A stretch of DNA of 64,000 nt from Microbulbifer sp. ALW1 (GTDB lineage: Bacteria > Pseudomonadota > Gammaproteobacteria > Pseudomonadales > Cellvibrionaceae). The notes below the pieces were generated by a model. The model worked only from the letters and a program-made list of their open reading frames with translations. It searched no databases and was not told the origin of the DNA. The stretch is from assembly GCF_009903625.1 (NCBI RefSeq), contig NZ_CP047569.1, forward strand, positions 1,768,501 through 1,832,500, written 5' to 3'. The translations under genes and the position numbers were made by a program. Positions 36,540 to 46,099 of this stretch are shown one piece after another. Numbering within the stretch: position 1 is the stretch's first letter; every line of letters starts with the position of its first letter.

Positions 36540-36971
36540 ATGAGCAATTTCCGCAAAGCCCCCAAGCGCAAGCTGGTCTCCGAGATCAACGTCGTGCCCT
36601 ACATCGATGTGATGCTGGTGCTGCTGATCGTTTTTATGGTGACCGCACCGCTGCTGATGCAGGGGGTAAAAGTAGACCTGCCAGACGCCCCTTCCGCGCC
36701 CATCGAGGACACCGATGACGAGCCGCTGATTGTGTCGGTCAAGGCGGATGGTACCTACTACCTGAATCTCGGCGATGATGAAAAGGTCGCCAAACCGCTG
36801 AAAGACATCAAAGACACGGTATCCAAGGTGCTGCGGCAGAAGCCGAAAACCCCGGTGCTGGTCTGGGGTGATACGGATGCAAAATACGGCCTGATCGTTG
36901 GCGCCATGACCCACCTGCAGCAGGCAGGGGCACCCAGTGTCGGTCTGGTTACCGAGCCGCCGTCAGAGTGA
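36540..36971 (+). CDS. tolR: Tol-Pal system protein TolR
   Basis: A 143-aa single-pass protein of the ExbD/TolR family. The TM helix (~20-42) follows SEINVVPYIDVMLVLLIVFM and contains the conserved Asp (YIDVML) needed for proton use. The periplasmic domain has the TolR pattern (VSKVLRQKPKTPVLVWGD). Fits the TolQ-R stator. Confidence 0.96.
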   Translation: MSNFRKAPKRKLVSEINVVPYIDVMLVLLIVFMVTAPLLMQGVKVDLPDAPSAPIEDTDDEPLIVSVKADGTYYLNLGDDEKVAKPLKDIKDTVSKVLRQKPKTPVLVWGDTDAKYGLIVGAMTHLQQAGAPSVGLVTEPPSE

Positions 36972-36990
36972 CCCGGGGTAAGAGGCAAGT

Positions 36991-37767
36991 ATGAACGGCT
37001 CTTACGGTCCGGCTATCGTTATAAGTGTTGCCCTGCACGCGCTTTTGATCGCGGTGCTGACGTTTGGCTGGGAGGCTGAGCACAAGCGCGAGCTCAAGCC
37101 GATGCCAAAATTTGTGCAGGCCAAGCTGGTGCAGCTGGAATCCAAGTCGGACAAACCCAAGGCGCCGCCGAAGGTGGATCTGCGCGAGAAGCGCCGCCAA
37201 CAGGAGCTGGAGCGCCAGCGCCAGGCCGCTGAGGATAAAAAGCGCAAGGCCGCTGCAGAGCGCAAGAAGCAAGAAGAGGCGGACAAGAAGCGCAAGGCTG
37301 AAGCCGCCAAGAAAAAGCGCGAGGCCGAAGAGAAGGCGCGCAAGGAAAAAGAGCGCAAAGAGCAGGAGCGTAAGGAAAAACTGGCTCAGGAACGCAAAAG
37401 TGCCTTTGAGGAGGCGCTGGAAGACGAGGAGGAGCTGCGGGAGGCCAGTGACGATTCCGCGGCGGTGATGTCGGTAGCGCAGGCAATCCAGCAGCGTATT
37501 GAAGCGGTTTGGAGTCGTCCTCCCAGTGCCCGTAACGGCATGGTGGTGGAAGTGCAGATCAACTTTGTTCCGACCGGGCGGGTAGTGGCGTCCACCATTA
37601 CCAAGGGCAGCGGTAACCCCGCTGTGGATAGATCCGTGTTAACTGCGGTCAAGAAGGTAGAAGTATTTCCTGAAGTGGCCGATGTGGCCCGTGAAGAACC
37701 GTCGCTCTTTGAGCGGCAGATACGAACCACCAAACTGATATTCAGAGTCGAAGGCCTGCGCCAATGA
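36991..37767 (+). CDS. tolA: Tol-Pal system protein TolA
   Basis: A 258-aa protein linking TolQR to Pal across the periplasm. N-terminal TM helix ~5-25 ([20 protein letters not shown]) with the SHLS-like motif replaced by SVALHALL. A charged Lys/Glu/Ala-rich helical domain II spans about 55-150. The C-terminal domain III (~160-258) has [34 protein letters not shown] sequence typical of TolA/TonB. Domain II is shorter than in E. coli (421 aa). The stop overlaps tolB by four bases. Confidence 0.95.
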   Translation: MNGSYGPAIVISVALHALLIAVLTFGWEAEHKRELKPMPKFVQAKLVQLESKSDKPKAPPKVDLREKRRQQELERQRQAAEDKKRKAAAERKKQEEADKKRKAEAAKKKREAEEKARKEKERKEQERKEKLAQERKSAFEEALEDEEELREASDDSAAVMSVAQAIQQRIEAVWSRPPSARNGMVVEVQINFVPTGRVVASTITKGSGNPAVDRSVLTAVKKVEVFPEVADVAREEPSLFERQIRTTKLIFRVEGLRQ

Positions 37768-39062
37768 TGAAAAAAACCGTCTCTCTACTATTTGCTTCCC
37801 TGGTGAGCTGCCTGCTGGCAGTGTCGGCCCAGGCACAATTGGTAGTGGAAATTGTCGATGGGAATCAGGATCCCACACCCATCGCCGTCGTTCCTTTTGA
37901 TTGGTCTGGCAGCGGCGTGCTGTCGGAAGATGTGTCCGCTATCGTTTCGGCGGATCTGCGCCGCAGTGGTCTCTTCGCGCCGGTGCCCCGGGATGACATG
38001 CTGTCTTTCCCGAAAACACCGGAAGAGGTGAGCTTCCGCGACTGGCGCGTGCTGGGTACCGAGTACGTAGTGACCGGTCGCATGCAGCCGCAAGCGGGTG
38101 GCTACCTGCTGAGCTTTGACCTGGTCAACATCTTCGGCCAGAGCAAGATGTTCACCAAGCAGGTAACCGGTGGCCCGCAGCAGCTGCGGGATATCGCCCA
38201 CCGCGCGGCGGATGAAATCTATGAAGCCATCACCGGTATTCGCGGTGCCTTCGGTACCCAGATGGTCTATGTGCAGGAAACCTCACGGGGCGGAAAGCCG
38301 AGCTACGCGCTGATGTTGTCGGATATCGACGGCGCCCGAGCGCGCCAGGTGCGCCGCTTCAGTGCGCCGGTGATGTCCCCAAGCTGGTCCCCCAATGGAC
38401 AGGAAGTGGCATACGTATCCTTTGAGACCGGACGCCCGGCGATCTTCCGGGAGAATATTCGGTCCGGTGCACGTCAGCAGCTGACTAATTTCAAGGGCCT
38501 GAACAGCTCCCCGACCTGGTCCCCGGACGGTACCAAGCTGGCCATGGTGCTGTCGAAAGATGGCAATCCTGAGATCTATGTCCTTGACCTGCCTACCGGC
38601 AAATTCACCCGTATGACCCGCCACTTCTCGATCGATACTGAGCCCAACTGGATGCCTGACGGTAAATCGTTGGTTTTCACTTCGGATAGGGGAGGTAAGC
38701 CACAAATTTACCAATTGACTCTTGCCACGGGTCAAGTAGACCGCTTAACCTTCGACGGCGACTACAACGCGCGTCCGCGGGTTTCCCCCGATGGCAAAAC
38801 GCTGGTAATGGTGCATCGTAGCAGGGGGGTATTTACCATCGCTACGATGGATATCGTTTCCGGCAGAATGCGTGTTCTTACGGAGACGCGCCTGGACGAA
38901 TCCCCAAGCATTGCGCCCAATGGCGCGATGCTGATGTACGCCACCAAGCGGGGGAGCAAGGGTATTCTAGCTGCGGTGTCGCTGGATGCCGGGGTGAAAT
39001 ACAGCCTGCCTTCGCAGCAGGGAGATGTCCGCGAGCCGGCGTGGTCGCCTTACTTTGATTGA
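37764..39062 (+). CDS. tolB: Tol-Pal system periplasmic protein TolB
   Basis: A 432-aa periplasmic protein with a signal peptide ending SAQAQ (~residue 23). The N-terminal alpha/beta domain (~30-160, with VVPFDWSG and [14 protein letters not shown]) is followed by a beta-propeller of WD40-like TolB repeats: [60 protein letters not shown] and more. It binds Pal and peptidoglycan-associated partners. ATG at 37764 overlaps the tolA stop. Confidence 0.97.
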   Translation: MMKKTVSLLFASLVSCLLAVSAQAQLVVEIVDGNQDPTPIAVVPFDWSGSGVLSEDVSAIVSADLRRSGLFAPVPRDDMLSFPKTPEEVSFRDWRVLGTEYVVTGRMQPQAGGYLLSFDLVNIFGQSKMFTKQVTGGPQQLRDIAHRAADEIYEAITGIRGAFGTQMVYVQETSRGGKPSYALMLSDIDGARARQVRRFSAPVMSPSWSPNGQEVAYVSFETGRPAIFRENIRSGARQQLTNFKGLNSSPTWSPDGTKLAMVLSKDGNPEIYVLDLPTGKFTRMTRHFSIDTEPNWMPDGKSLVFTSDRGGKPQIYQLTLATGQVDRLTFDGDYNARPRVSPDGKTLVMVHRSRGVFTIATMDIVSGRMRVLTETRLDESPSIAPNGAMLMYATKRGSKGILAAVSLDAGVKYSLPSQQGDVREPAWSPYFD

Positions 39063-39200
39063 TGCAGTACTGGCCGTATTCCTTATGAGTTTGCGGCAGG
39101 TGTGAGATCAAGCAAATAAGAAGAAGTCGAACCAAGGTAAAATCTTGGGTTTGAATGATGTCTTACAGGATTTTTCGATAACACTAAAGCGGAGTTGTTT

Positions 39201-39680
39201 ATGTTCAAATCAGTAAAAACCGGCTTGGGCCTGGCTTGCGTACTGGCAGTAATGGCTGGTTGTTCCAGCACCGATACCGACGATAGCGCTAACGCTAATC
39301 AGTTCGACCAAACCCCTCCTCCGGTAGTTGAAGAGACTCCGGCGCAGGAAGTAGCCGTTCCTTTGGATAACGTCGTGTACTTCGACTTCGACCAGAGCCT
39401 GCTGAAGCCTTCTAACCGTGAGCTGTTGATCAAGCACGCTGACCGTATGCGCGCTTCTACCGGCACTGTACGTCTGGAAGGTCACGCTGACGAACTGGGT
39501 ACTCGTGAATACAACCTGGCTCTGGGTGAGCGTCGTGCCAACGCGGTTCGCGACTTCCTGGTGCTGCAAGGTGTAAACGCTGCCAACCTGGAAGTGATCA
39601 GCTACGGTGAAGAGCGTCCGGCTCAGAACGGCTCCAGCGAGAGCGCCCGTGCTATGAACCGTCGCGTGGTTATCAACTAA
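39201..39680 (+). CDS. pal: Peptidoglycan-associated lipoprotein Pal
   Basis: A 159-aa outer-membrane lipoprotein. Lipobox MAGC at ~18-21. An Asp/Pro-rich linker is followed by an OmpA-like peptidoglycan-binding domain (VYFDFDQSLLKPSNREL, then GHADELGTREYNLALGERRA with the NxxLGxxRA motif). The ATG at 39201 has GGAG 6 nt upstream; an in-frame TTG at 39195 is less likely. The start is followed by a clean signal peptide. Confidence 0.97.
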   Translation: MFKSVKTGLGLACVLAVMAGCSSTDTDDSANANQFDQTPPPVVEETPAQEVAVPLDNVVYFDFDQSLLKPSNRELLIKHADRMRASTGTVRLEGHADELGTREYNLALGERRANAVRDFLVLQGVNAANLEVISYGEERPAQNGSSESARAMNRRVVIN

Positions 39681-39689
39681 TCTAGAAGC

Positions 39690-40535
39690 ATGCAATCGAC
39701 ATTTCTGATTAGAAGTATCGCGGTAACCGCAGCCTTTATGGCTGCGGTTTCGCCCGTATTCGCGCAAGCTCCGATTGTGGACCTGTCTGATGGCAGCTCG
39801 GTCAATCGAGGCTCTGCAACCCCACCACCCCCGAGCTATCCTCAGCTCGCCAGTCGCACCGACACCTCTGCCAGTCGCTTGCAGGCAAACCCGCAAGCGG
39901 AAGCCTATTACCAAATGCAGGTATTGCAGCAGGAAGTGCAGGAATTGCGGGGTGCAGTGGAAGAGTTAAAACATGAGGTCAAGCGGTTGCGCCAGCAGCG
40001 CACCGAGGACTACATGGACCTGGACCGGCGTATCGCGCGCATTTCCGGTGAGGCGCCGTCTTCCGGTGCTCCCGATGGCGAGGCGTCAAATGGTGCTAAC
40101 GGCAGTACTTCCGATCCGGTGGCAAACACCGGCGGCACAGCTCCGGGAGGCCAGAAAAGCACCCAGGATGAGCAAAACCGCTACAACGACAGTATCGGCC
40201 TGGCCCGCAAAGGTGATTACAGTGCCGCCAGCAAAGGCCTGAAAAGCCTGCTGGATGACTTCCCCAATGGACAGTACGCCCCCAATGCCAATTACTGGTT
40301 GGGCGAGATTGCGCTGGTGCAGGGACAGGTAGAAGAGGCTCGCACCTGGTTTGTTGCGCTGCTGGATGGCTACCCCAACTCCAGTAAAGTCTGGGATGGT
40401 CGCTACAAGCTCGGCACCGTTTATCACCAGTTGGGTGACAACGCCAAGGCAAAAGAGTTGTTGGAGCAGGTGGCAGCGAGTGATGCACGTGCTTCCCGCC
40501 TGGCGAAGGAATACCTGAAGGAAAACCTTCCGTAA
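39690..40535 (+). CDS. cpoB: Cell division coordinator CpoB (YbgF)
   Basis: A 281-aa periplasmic protein that coordinates PBP1B activity with Tol. Signal peptide ends AVSPVFAQ (~26). A coiled coil spans ~70-115 (YYQMQVLQQEVQELRGAVEE and on), as in the YbgF trimerisation domain. A Gly/Ser/Thr-rich linker leads to TPR repeats at ~165-281 (YNDSIGLARKGDYSAASKGL, YWLGEIALVQGQVEEA and YKLGTVYHQLGDNAKAKEL). Last gene of the tol-pal operon, ending at a strong terminator. Confidence 0.96.
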   Translation: MQSTFLIRSIAVTAAFMAAVSPVFAQAPIVDLSDGSSVNRGSATPPPPSYPQLASRTDTSASRLQANPQAEAYYQMQVLQQEVQELRGAVEELKHEVKRLRQQRTEDYMDLDRRIARISGEAPSSGAPDGEASNGANGSTSDPVANTGGTAPGGQKSTQDEQNRYNDSIGLARKGDYSAASKGLKSLLDDFPNGQYAPNANYWLGEIALVQGQVEEARTWFVALLDGYPNSSKVWDGRYKLGTVYHQLGDNAKAKELLEQVAASDARASRLAKEYLKENLP

Positions 40536-40613
40536 CACGCTGCTCCGCCTGCTCTTCCGGTACAGGGGAGGGGGCGGTGCTGGTTTTGTGATCAAAAAAA
40601 CTCTATGATCCCG

Positions 40614-40646
40614 CGCCCGGGTGGTTGTTGCCACCCGGGCGTTTTT
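40614..40646 (+). terminator. Rho-independent terminator of the tol-pal operon
   Basis: Perfect 11-bp stem CGCCCGGGTGG/CCACCCGGGCG with a 6-nt loop, then TTTTT. Confidence 0.93.
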
Positions 40647-40696
40647 ATATGTGCCACTCCTGCGGGTGGCGCGGGTAGCGAGATTTACGGCGAACC

Positions 40697-41398
40697 ATGT
40701 CCGAGACCGAACTCAACATCAAGGCAGTCGATCTGACCTCGAGCGACCTGACCAAAGAGTCGCTTCGCATCAGTGAACTGTTTTATTCGCTGCAGGGGGA
40801 AGCCCGCGACTCGGGCTTGCCGACTGTTTTTGTGCGCCTGACCGGCTGTCCGTTGCGCTGTACTTACTGCGATTCCGAATACGCCTTCTATGGCGGCGAG
40901 CGTATGACGCTGGCTGAAATTTTGCAGAAAGTACAGAGTTACCCGGCCCGCCATGTGTGTGTCACAGGTGGTGAGCCTCTGGCGCAGCCGAATTGTATTC
41001 CTCTGTTAAAGGCCCTGTGTGATGCGGGGTATCAGGTCTCCCTGGAAACCAGTGGCGCCATGCCAGTGGATGCGGTAGACGAGCGGGTGTCGCGAGTTGT
41101 CGATTTGAAAACACCTGCCTCCGGTGAGCAGGGGCGCAACCGCATGGAGAATATCCCGCTGCTGACCGCCCACGACCAGGTAAAGTTTGTGATCTGCGAT
41201 CGAGGCGACTACGACTGGGCCAGGTTTACCCTGGACCAGTACCGCCTGGCTGAGCGGGTGGGGGAAGTGCTTTTTTCCCCAAGCTACGAACAGCTGGCAC
41301 CGCGCCAGCTCGCCGAGTGGATACTGGAAGACGGCCTGCCCGTGCGCATGCAGATGCAACTGCACAAATTACTGTGGGGAGATATTCCCGGCGTCTGA
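40697..41398 (+). CDS. queE: 7-carboxy-7-deazaguanine synthase QueE
   Basis: A 233-aa radical SAM enzyme making CDG from carboxytetrahydropterin in queuosine synthesis. The Cx3Cx2C cluster motif is C51-PLR-C55-TY-C58. SAM-binding glycines are in VCVTGGEPLAQ. Length is close to E. coli QueE (223). With queC it forms the deazaguanine pair; 36 nt separate them. Confidence 0.96.
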   Translation: MSETELNIKAVDLTSSDLTKESLRISELFYSLQGEARDSGLPTVFVRLTGCPLRCTYCDSEYAFYGGERMTLAEILQKVQSYPARHVCVTGGEPLAQPNCIPLLKALCDAGYQVSLETSGAMPVDAVDERVSRVVDLKTPASGEQGRNRMENIPLLTAHDQVKFVICDRGDYDWARFTLDQYRLAERVGEVLFSPSYEQLAPRQLAEWILEDGLPVRMQMQLHKLLWGDIPGV

Positions 41399-41434
41399 CG
41401 CTGCAATAGCGAACAAGTGAATTCGGATTGGATT

Positions 41435-42109
41435 ATGAGTGACAAGAAAGCAGTCGTATTGCTCTCCGGCGGTTTGGATTCCGCCACGGTATTGGCGATG
41501 GCCCGTGCGGAAGGCTACCAGTGCTATGCCCTGGGGTTCGATTACGGGCAGCGCCACAGCGCCGAGCTGATGGCGGCGCAGCGGGTCGCAGCAGACCTGG
41601 AGGCACTTGAGCACAAGGTGGTGAAGCTTGACCTTCGGGTCATTGGCGGCTCGGCACTGACCGATGACACCATTGATGTGCCGGAAGAGGAAACCAGCGG
41701 AATCCCGGTCACCTACGTGCCCGCGCGCAACACAGTTTTCCTGTCTATTGCCCTGGGCTGGGCGGAAGTGCTCGGCGCACAGGATATTTTTGTGGGTGTG
41801 AACGCCGTTGACTACTCTGGTTACCCGGATTGTCGGCCAGAGTACATTGATGCCTTCGAGAAAATGGCCAACCTGGCCACTCGCGCCGGGGTAGAAGGCA
41901 ACAAGCTGACGATTCACGCGCCGCTGATGAAGATGAGCAAGGCAGATATCGTCAAGCGGGGCACCGCGCTTGGGGTGGACTACAGCCTGACCGTCAGCTG
42001 TTACCAGGCGGAAACCAGCGGTGCGGCTTGTGGTCGCTGTGACAGCTGCCGTCTGCGTGCAGCTGGGTTCGCCGAGGCGGGGCTCGAAGACCCCACGGTT
42101 TACGCCTGA
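41435..42109 (+). CDS. queC: 7-cyano-7-deazaguanine synthase QueC
   Basis: A 224-aa ATP-dependent amidotransferase-like enzyme making preQ0. The PP-loop motif [12 protein letters not shown] is at ~9-20. The C-terminal zinc-binding Cys are in [18 protein letters not shown]. The start at 41435 places the PP loop as in the family; the frame extends 18 nt upstream but without a good ribosome site. Ends the queuosine pair, then the tRNA-Lys cluster begins. Confidence 0.97.
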   Translation: MSDKKAVVLLSGGLDSATVLAMARAEGYQCYALGFDYGQRHSAELMAAQRVAADLEALEHKVVKLDLRVIGGSALTDDTIDVPEEETSGIPVTYVPARNTVFLSIALGWAEVLGAQDIFVGVNAVDYSGYPDCRPEYIDAFEKMANLATRAGVEGNKLTIHAPLMKMSKADIVKRGTALGVDYSLTVSCYQAETSGAACGRCDSCRLRAAGFAEAGLEDPTVYA

Positions 42110-42195
42110 ATTCCAGCGGATTTTGCGGTTATCCCGGTGGAGGAAAGCCGCTTCTAAGCCCTTAAATTTGTTAGAAATTTTTTTGTAACCAGGTC

Positions 42196-42223
42196 TTGTG
42201 TTTTCGGATTAGATCCGTAAGAT
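42196..42223 (+). promoter_or_regulatory. Promoter of the tRNA-Lys genes
   Basis: TTGTGT, a 16-nt spacer and TAAGAT, placed about 30 nt upstream of the first tRNA. Matches are partial but the position fits. Confidence 0.5.
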
Positions 42224-42252
42224 ACGCAGCTCCTCACATCGAGGGGAATTAA

Positions 42253-42328
42253 GGGTCGTTAGCTCAGTTGGTAGAGCAGTTGGCTTTTAACCAATTGGTC
42301 GCTGGTTCGAATCCAGCACGACCCACCA
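42253..42328 (+). tRNA. tRNA-Lys (TTT), copy 1
   Basis: A 76-nt tRNA with CCA encoded. Acceptor GGGTCGT pairs with ACGACCC; D-arm AGCTCAGTTGGTAGAGC; the anticodon loop CTTTTAA gives anticodon TTT (42286-42288); T-arm GCTGGTTCGAATCCAGC. Reads AAA/AAG. Confidence 0.97.
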
Positions 42329-42455
42329 CCTTTCCTCCCGATATCGGCCTTCCGGCGCTTCCACTCCGCCGAGCCGATATACTAGAAAACTCGCCGCAAG
42401 TCGGGTTATACAATGAGTTTTCATTTGCAGCCTGCTGGCTTGCAGATGTTTTTAA

Positions 42456-42531
42456 GGGTCGTTAGCTCAGTTGGTAGAGCAGTTGGCTTTTAACCAATTG
42501 GTCGCTGGTTCGAATCCAGCACGACCCACCA
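42456..42531 (+). tRNA. tRNA-Lys (TTT), copy 2
   Basis: Identical over 76 nt to copy 1, 127 nt downstream. It is probably part of one transcript with copy 1. A 4-nt T-rich stretch precedes it; the intertRNA spacer has no separate strong promoter. Confidence 0.97.
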
Positions 42532-42707
42532 TTTCCTTAAAACTCACCTCAAAAGCACTTCCTGAAAAATATCCCTCCAAAACCTTTCCCTCTGAAAATG
42601 CTTTTAGCCTGTCTTGCCGATGTCGTGGCGATTTTCCGGATCGTTTCGGTCCTGTCGCGACCTTAAACTTGTTCGGGCTGAAGGTCAGCGAAATTCTCAC
42701 AGACCGG

Positions 42708-42713
42708 TATAAT
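42708..42713 (+). promoter_or_regulatory. -10 element for nadA
   Basis: TATAAT inside ACCGGTATAATGCCGGC, 31 nt upstream of the ATG at 42744. The motif context is like that before dnaX at 17737. The -35 match is poor. Confidence 0.5.
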
Positions 42714-42743
42714 GCCGGCTTTTCCCGGCAGTATCAGAGACCC

Positions 42744-43832
42744 ATGACAGACAGCAGCGAAAAAATTGCCAGCAGTGCGACCACCGATAATGCGTCCAAT
42801 CCAATTGACGCCAGGGATTTTGTACAGGATCACCTGGCGCATCCGGGTGCGCACCAGTACAGCGAAGACGAGCTGAATCTCTGGCGCGAGCGCATCAAGC
42901 GCCTGCTGAAAGAGCAGAATGCGGTTCTGGTTGCGCACTACTATACCGACCCGCTGATCCAGCAGTTGGCGGAAGAGACCGGTGGTTGTGTCTCCGACTC
43001 GCTGGAAATGGCCCGCTTCGGCGCCCAGCACCAGGCCGATACCTTGATCGTGGCCGGTGTGAAATTCATGGGCGAAACCGCCAAAATTCTCACGCCGCAC
43101 AAGCGGGTGTTGATGCCGACCCTGGAGGCGACCTGCTCCCTGGATCTCGGCTGTCCCATTGACGAGTTTTCCGCATTCTGCGATCAGCACCCGGACCGCA
43201 CTGTCGTGGTTTACGCCAATACCTCCGCTGCCGTCAAAGCCCGCGCGGATTGGGTGGTGACCTCCAGTATTGCGTTGGATGTGGTGGATTATCTGGACGA
43301 GCAGGGCGAAAAAATCCTGTGGGCGCCGGACAAGCATCTGGGCAGTTATGTACAGAAACAGACAGGCGCAGACGTGCTGTTGTGGGATGGCGCCTGCATT
43401 GTGCACGAGGAGTTCAAGGCGAAAGGGGTAGCGGATCTGAAGGCGCTCTACCCGGAGGCGCTGGTGCTGGTGCACCCCGAATCCCCGGCGGCGGTGGTGG
43501 AATTGGCCGATGTGGTGGGCTCAACTTCCCAGATCATCAATGCTGCGAAAACCCGCCCCAACAAGCAGTTTATTGTGGCGACGGACCAGGGCATTTTCTA
43601 CAAAATGCAGCAGCAGTGCCCGGACAAAGAACTGATCATTGCGCCCACGGCGGGCTCCGGCGCAACCTGTCGCAGCTGTGCCAATTGCCCCTGGATGGCG
43701 ATGAACTCCCTGGAGAATCTGTGCGGGGTTCTGGAGCGCGGCGACAATGAAATCCTTGTGGACCCGGAGTTGGGCAAGCGGGCCATGATGCCATTGCAGC
43801 GGATGCTGGATTTCCGCAAGCCATTGGACTGA
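42744..43832 (+). CDS. nadA: Quinolinate synthase NadA
   Basis: A 362-aa [4Fe-4S] enzyme condensing iminoaspartate with DHAP to quinolinate for NAD. Family signatures: [25 protein letters not shown] start of domain 1, [22 protein letters not shown] (cluster Cys region) and the tail [19 protein letters not shown] with further cluster Cys. The N-terminal ~30 residues (Ser/Ala-rich) are an extension. Start at 42744 lies after a -10 element; a longer frame runs through the tRNA and is not real. Confidence 0.97.
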   Translation: MTDSSEKIASSATTDNASNPIDARDFVQDHLAHPGAHQYSEDELNLWRERIKRLLKEQNAVLVAHYYTDPLIQQLAEETGGCVSDSLEMARFGAQHQADTLIVAGVKFMGETAKILTPHKRVLMPTLEATCSLDLGCPIDEFSAFCDQHPDRTVVVYANTSAAVKARADWVVTSSIALDVVDYLDEQGEKILWAPDKHLGSYVQKQTGADVLLWDGACIVHEEFKAKGVADLKALYPEALVLVHPESPAAVVELADVVGSTSQIINAAKTRPNKQFIVATDQGIFYKMQQQCPDKELIIAPTAGSGATCRSCANCPWMAMNSLENLCGVLERGDNEILVDPELGKRAMMPLQRMLDFRKPLD

Positions 43833-43897
43833 CTAAGTTCAATTCAGTAGAACCATACTTGGCTACTGAAGTCCGAAGCGCATGCTTTTGAATTGAA

Positions 43898-44009
43898 GGT
43901 AAAGTGGCGGGAATCCGTTTTCGAAAGCGTCGGCGACATGGACGTCGCCGACGCAGCGTACAGGGATGTATTCACAGCGGTTTCGAAAACGGATGCCCGG
44001 TGCTTTACC
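43898..44009. repeat. Nested palindromic repeat element, copy 2 (inverted)
   Basis: A 112-bp element in the opposite orientation to the one at 25872-25985. Outer arms 43898-43926 and 43981-44009 (29 nt, four mismatches). An 11-bp inner hairpin at 43927-43937/43944-43954 has a 6-nt loop. A 26-nt spacer (43955-43980) holds the 4-bp hairpin TACA/TGTA. On the minus strand the loop is GTCCAT, against GTCCCT in copy 1. It lies between two convergent genes. Confidence 0.88.
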
Positions 44010-44050
44010 GCCACCGCTCCAGCTTTAAAACCATATCAAGCTAAGAAGGA

Positions 44051-45577
44051 TTAAAGCTCCTTCGCCTTCTCCTGCATCTTGATCACATCTTTCATCCGTT
44101 GTTCCAGAATCGCGTGGGTCTGGTAGTCGTTCTGTGCCAGGCGCACGCCGTGACGCAGGTGTTGCAGGGCCTTGTCGAAAACACCGTTCAAAATGTAGTA
44201 CTCCGCGCGGGCTTCGTGCACGCCGACGATGTCACCGGCGAGGCCGTGGGTCTCCGCCAGCAGGTACCAGACCGCCGGATCTTTGCGGCGCACGCGGCTG
44301 TGCTTCTTCAGGATCCTCTCTGCCGCCAGATAATTGCCGGCTTTAAAGTGCGCGTTGGCCAGTCCCATGATCAGGGCGTGGTTTTTCGGGTTTTTATCCA
44401 CCGCCTGCTGCAGGCGTTTGGTGGCGCTGGTGTAATCGTGGCGCGAGAGATCGACATCGGCGCGCGCCAGCACGAAGGCGTCTTTGTCCGGCTCCCTGTC
44501 CAGTAGCGGTTGTAGCGTCTCCAGCGCAGTATCTGGTTTGCCTGCCGCGGTCTGGGCCAGTGCCAGGCCGTAGCGAGCCGCGTCTTCATTGTCGTTAACG
44601 CCGCGCAGCTCCGCCTGGAAGCGCTTTACTGCCTGCTGCGGGGTGGCTTCGGCGTTGACCCGGATGCGGGCGCGCATCAGGTGGTATTCGCGGCTGTCGC
44701 GCAGCGGGATCTTCTCCATGCGATTCGCGCGGAGCTTGGCGTCGGCGATTCGTTTTTCGGTAACCGGGTGAGTGAGTAGAAACTCCGGCGGGCGACGGTA
44801 GTAGCGGGTGGCTTTCAGCATCTGTTCGAACATTTCGCCGGCAGCTTGGGGATCCATACCGGCCTTGGCCAGGGTCTCAATGCCAACGCGGTCGGCTTCC
44901 TGCTCGTTCTGGCGGGAGAAGCGCAGCTGGTTGTCGAGGGCGGCCGCCTGAGTGGCCGTCATGGCGGCGATGCCGGCGTCGCCGCCGGCGGTGGCGGCAA
45001 GCACCAGGGCGCCGAGCATGCCGGCCAGGGTGGGCAGGGTACTATTGCGCTGGGCTTCCAGTGAGCGGGCGTAGTGGCGCTGGCTAAGGTGCGCGAGTTC
45101 GTGCGCCAGTACCGAGGAAAACTGGTCTTCATTTTCGGCAAACAGGAACAAACCCGTGTGCACGCCCACCACGCCACCAGGTACCGCAAAGGCGTTCATG
45201 GTGTCGTTTTTGACCACCACCACATCCAGTTGCTTGTCTTCCAGGGGGCTGTATTCGGCGAGGGACTTAAGGGAGTTCTCTACATATTGCTGCAGCAGCG
45301 CATCGCTGGAGGTGCGCACCTGGCTGCGGAACATGCGCAGCCACATTTCGCCCAGTTCATTCTCCCTTGCCCGGGACACCAGGCCACTGCTGGTGTCACC
45401 CAGCTGCGGAAGCTGAATATGGTGGTCGTCTTGTGCGGTTGCTATCAGGGGGCTGGCGCCCAGCAGCAGGCCGGCGCCAATACCTATCGCGGCATTGCGC
45501 AGCCGCTGCCAGTAGCGCTTCAGGGGGCCGCCACTCGCCTGCGTGGGTTGCCTGAACTTGGAAGGGATCTCGGTCAT
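44051..45577 (-). CDS. bepA: BepA-like M48 metalloprotease with TPRs
   Basis: A 508-aa periplasmic protease and chaperone for outer-membrane assembly (BepA/YfgC type). Signal region near 27-50 (AAIGIGAGLLLGASPLIATAQ). Zinc motif HELAH at 159-163, with third ligand Glu in NEQEADRVG (~225). Four or more TPRs fill ~300-500 (YGLALAQTAAGKPDTALE and the following). The N-terminus is somewhat long before the signal; a later start near MRTSSD is not supported. It is transcribed toward nadA and ends just past the palindromic element. The gene symbol is given for the family member, not as proven orthology. Confidence 0.88.
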   Translation of the reverse strand: MTEIPSKFRQPTQASGGPLKRYWQRLRNAAIGIGAGLLLGASPLIATAQDDHHIQLPQLGDTSSGLVSRARENELGEMWLRMFRSQVRTSSDALLQQYVENSLKSLAEYSPLEDKQLDVVVVKNDTMNAFAVPGGVVGVHTGLFLFAENEDQFSSVLAHELAHLSQRHYARSLEAQRNSTLPTLAGMLGALVLAATAGGDAGIAAMTATQAAALDNQLRFSRQNEQEADRVGIETLAKAGMDPQAAGEMFEQMLKATRYYRRPPEFLLTHPVTEKRIADAKLRANRMEKIPLRDSREYHLMRARIRVNAEATPQQAVKRFQAELRGVNDNEDAARYGLALAQTAAGKPDTALETLQPLLDREPDKDAFVLARADVDLSRHDYTSATKRLQQAVDKNPKNHALIMGLANAHFKAGNYLAAERILKKHSRVRRKDPAVWYLLAETHGLAGDIVGVHEARAEYYILNGVFDKALQHLRHGVRLAQNDYQTHAILEQRMKDVIKMQEKAKEL

Positions 45578-45706
45578 ATTGTTTACTGCGCCTGCCGGGT
45601 TTGCCTACGGCTAACACTATACGTAACCCTGTGAAACTGTCGAGGTTTTGATCAGCTCCAGGGCAAAAGGTTCTACTTCAATGACCCATAGACCGGGGGG
45701 CGCCGT

Positions 45707-45712
45707 TATAAT
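45707..45712 (+). promoter_or_regulatory. -10 element upstream of the TusA-like gene
   Basis: TATAAT inside GCCGTTATAATTCGCGGC, 33 nt upstream of the ATG at 45745; -35 not clear. Confidence 0.45.
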
Positions 45713-45744
45713 TCGCGGCATTAACGGTTCTTTACCGCACTTTT

Positions 45745-46026
45745 ATGACCAAATCAGATAGTCCGGCCACCGCCACCCGGGAATACCCGTGGGACTCCGC
45801 ATACAGGGTAGATGCCCGTGGCCTTCCCTGCCCGCAGCCTTTACTGGCCATGCGCCGGGGGATAAAGCAGCTGGCCGTGGGGCAGCTACTGCACCTGTTG
45901 GCCACCGACCCGGCCTCCCAGCGGGATATCCGCAGTTTTTGTAGGTTGAGTGGTGTACCTTTGCTGCGGGCCGAGCAGCGTGGCAGTGAATTCCACTACT
46001 GGCTCCAGTGTGTGTCCGGCGAATAA
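45745..46026 (+). CDS. TusA/SirA-like sulfur carrier family protein
   Basis: A 93-aa protein with the family motif LPCPQPLLAM at residues ~27-36. The catalytic Cys is in CPxP, and the YRVDARGLPCP lead is typical. The C-terminal part ends with AEQRGSEFHYWLQ. The N-terminal ~15 residues are extra. Similar to the DUF33/TusA group; a role in sulfur transfer is inferred from the Cys motif. It precedes a PerM-type gene by 74 nt, a common pairing. Confidence 0.88.
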   Translation: MTKSDSPATATREYPWDSAYRVDARGLPCPQPLLAMRRGIKQLAVGQLLHLLATDPASQRDIRSFCRLSGVPLLRAEQRGSEFHYWLQCVSGE

Positions 46027-46099
46027 TCGACGCTTATTGAGCCCGTTTGGCGGGTTTTGAGACCATAAAAAGACGAGAGTCTGTGAGAGATCTGTATTT

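Noticed and set aside
42253..42531. tRNA-Lys pair as an integration site
   Set aside because: No integrase, no repeat of the tRNA 3' end beyond the second full gene, and syntenic core genes on both sides.
42471..42743. Extension of nadA through the second tRNA-Lys
   Set aside because: The frame happens to be open across the tRNA; the real start is the ATG at 42744 behind a -10 element.
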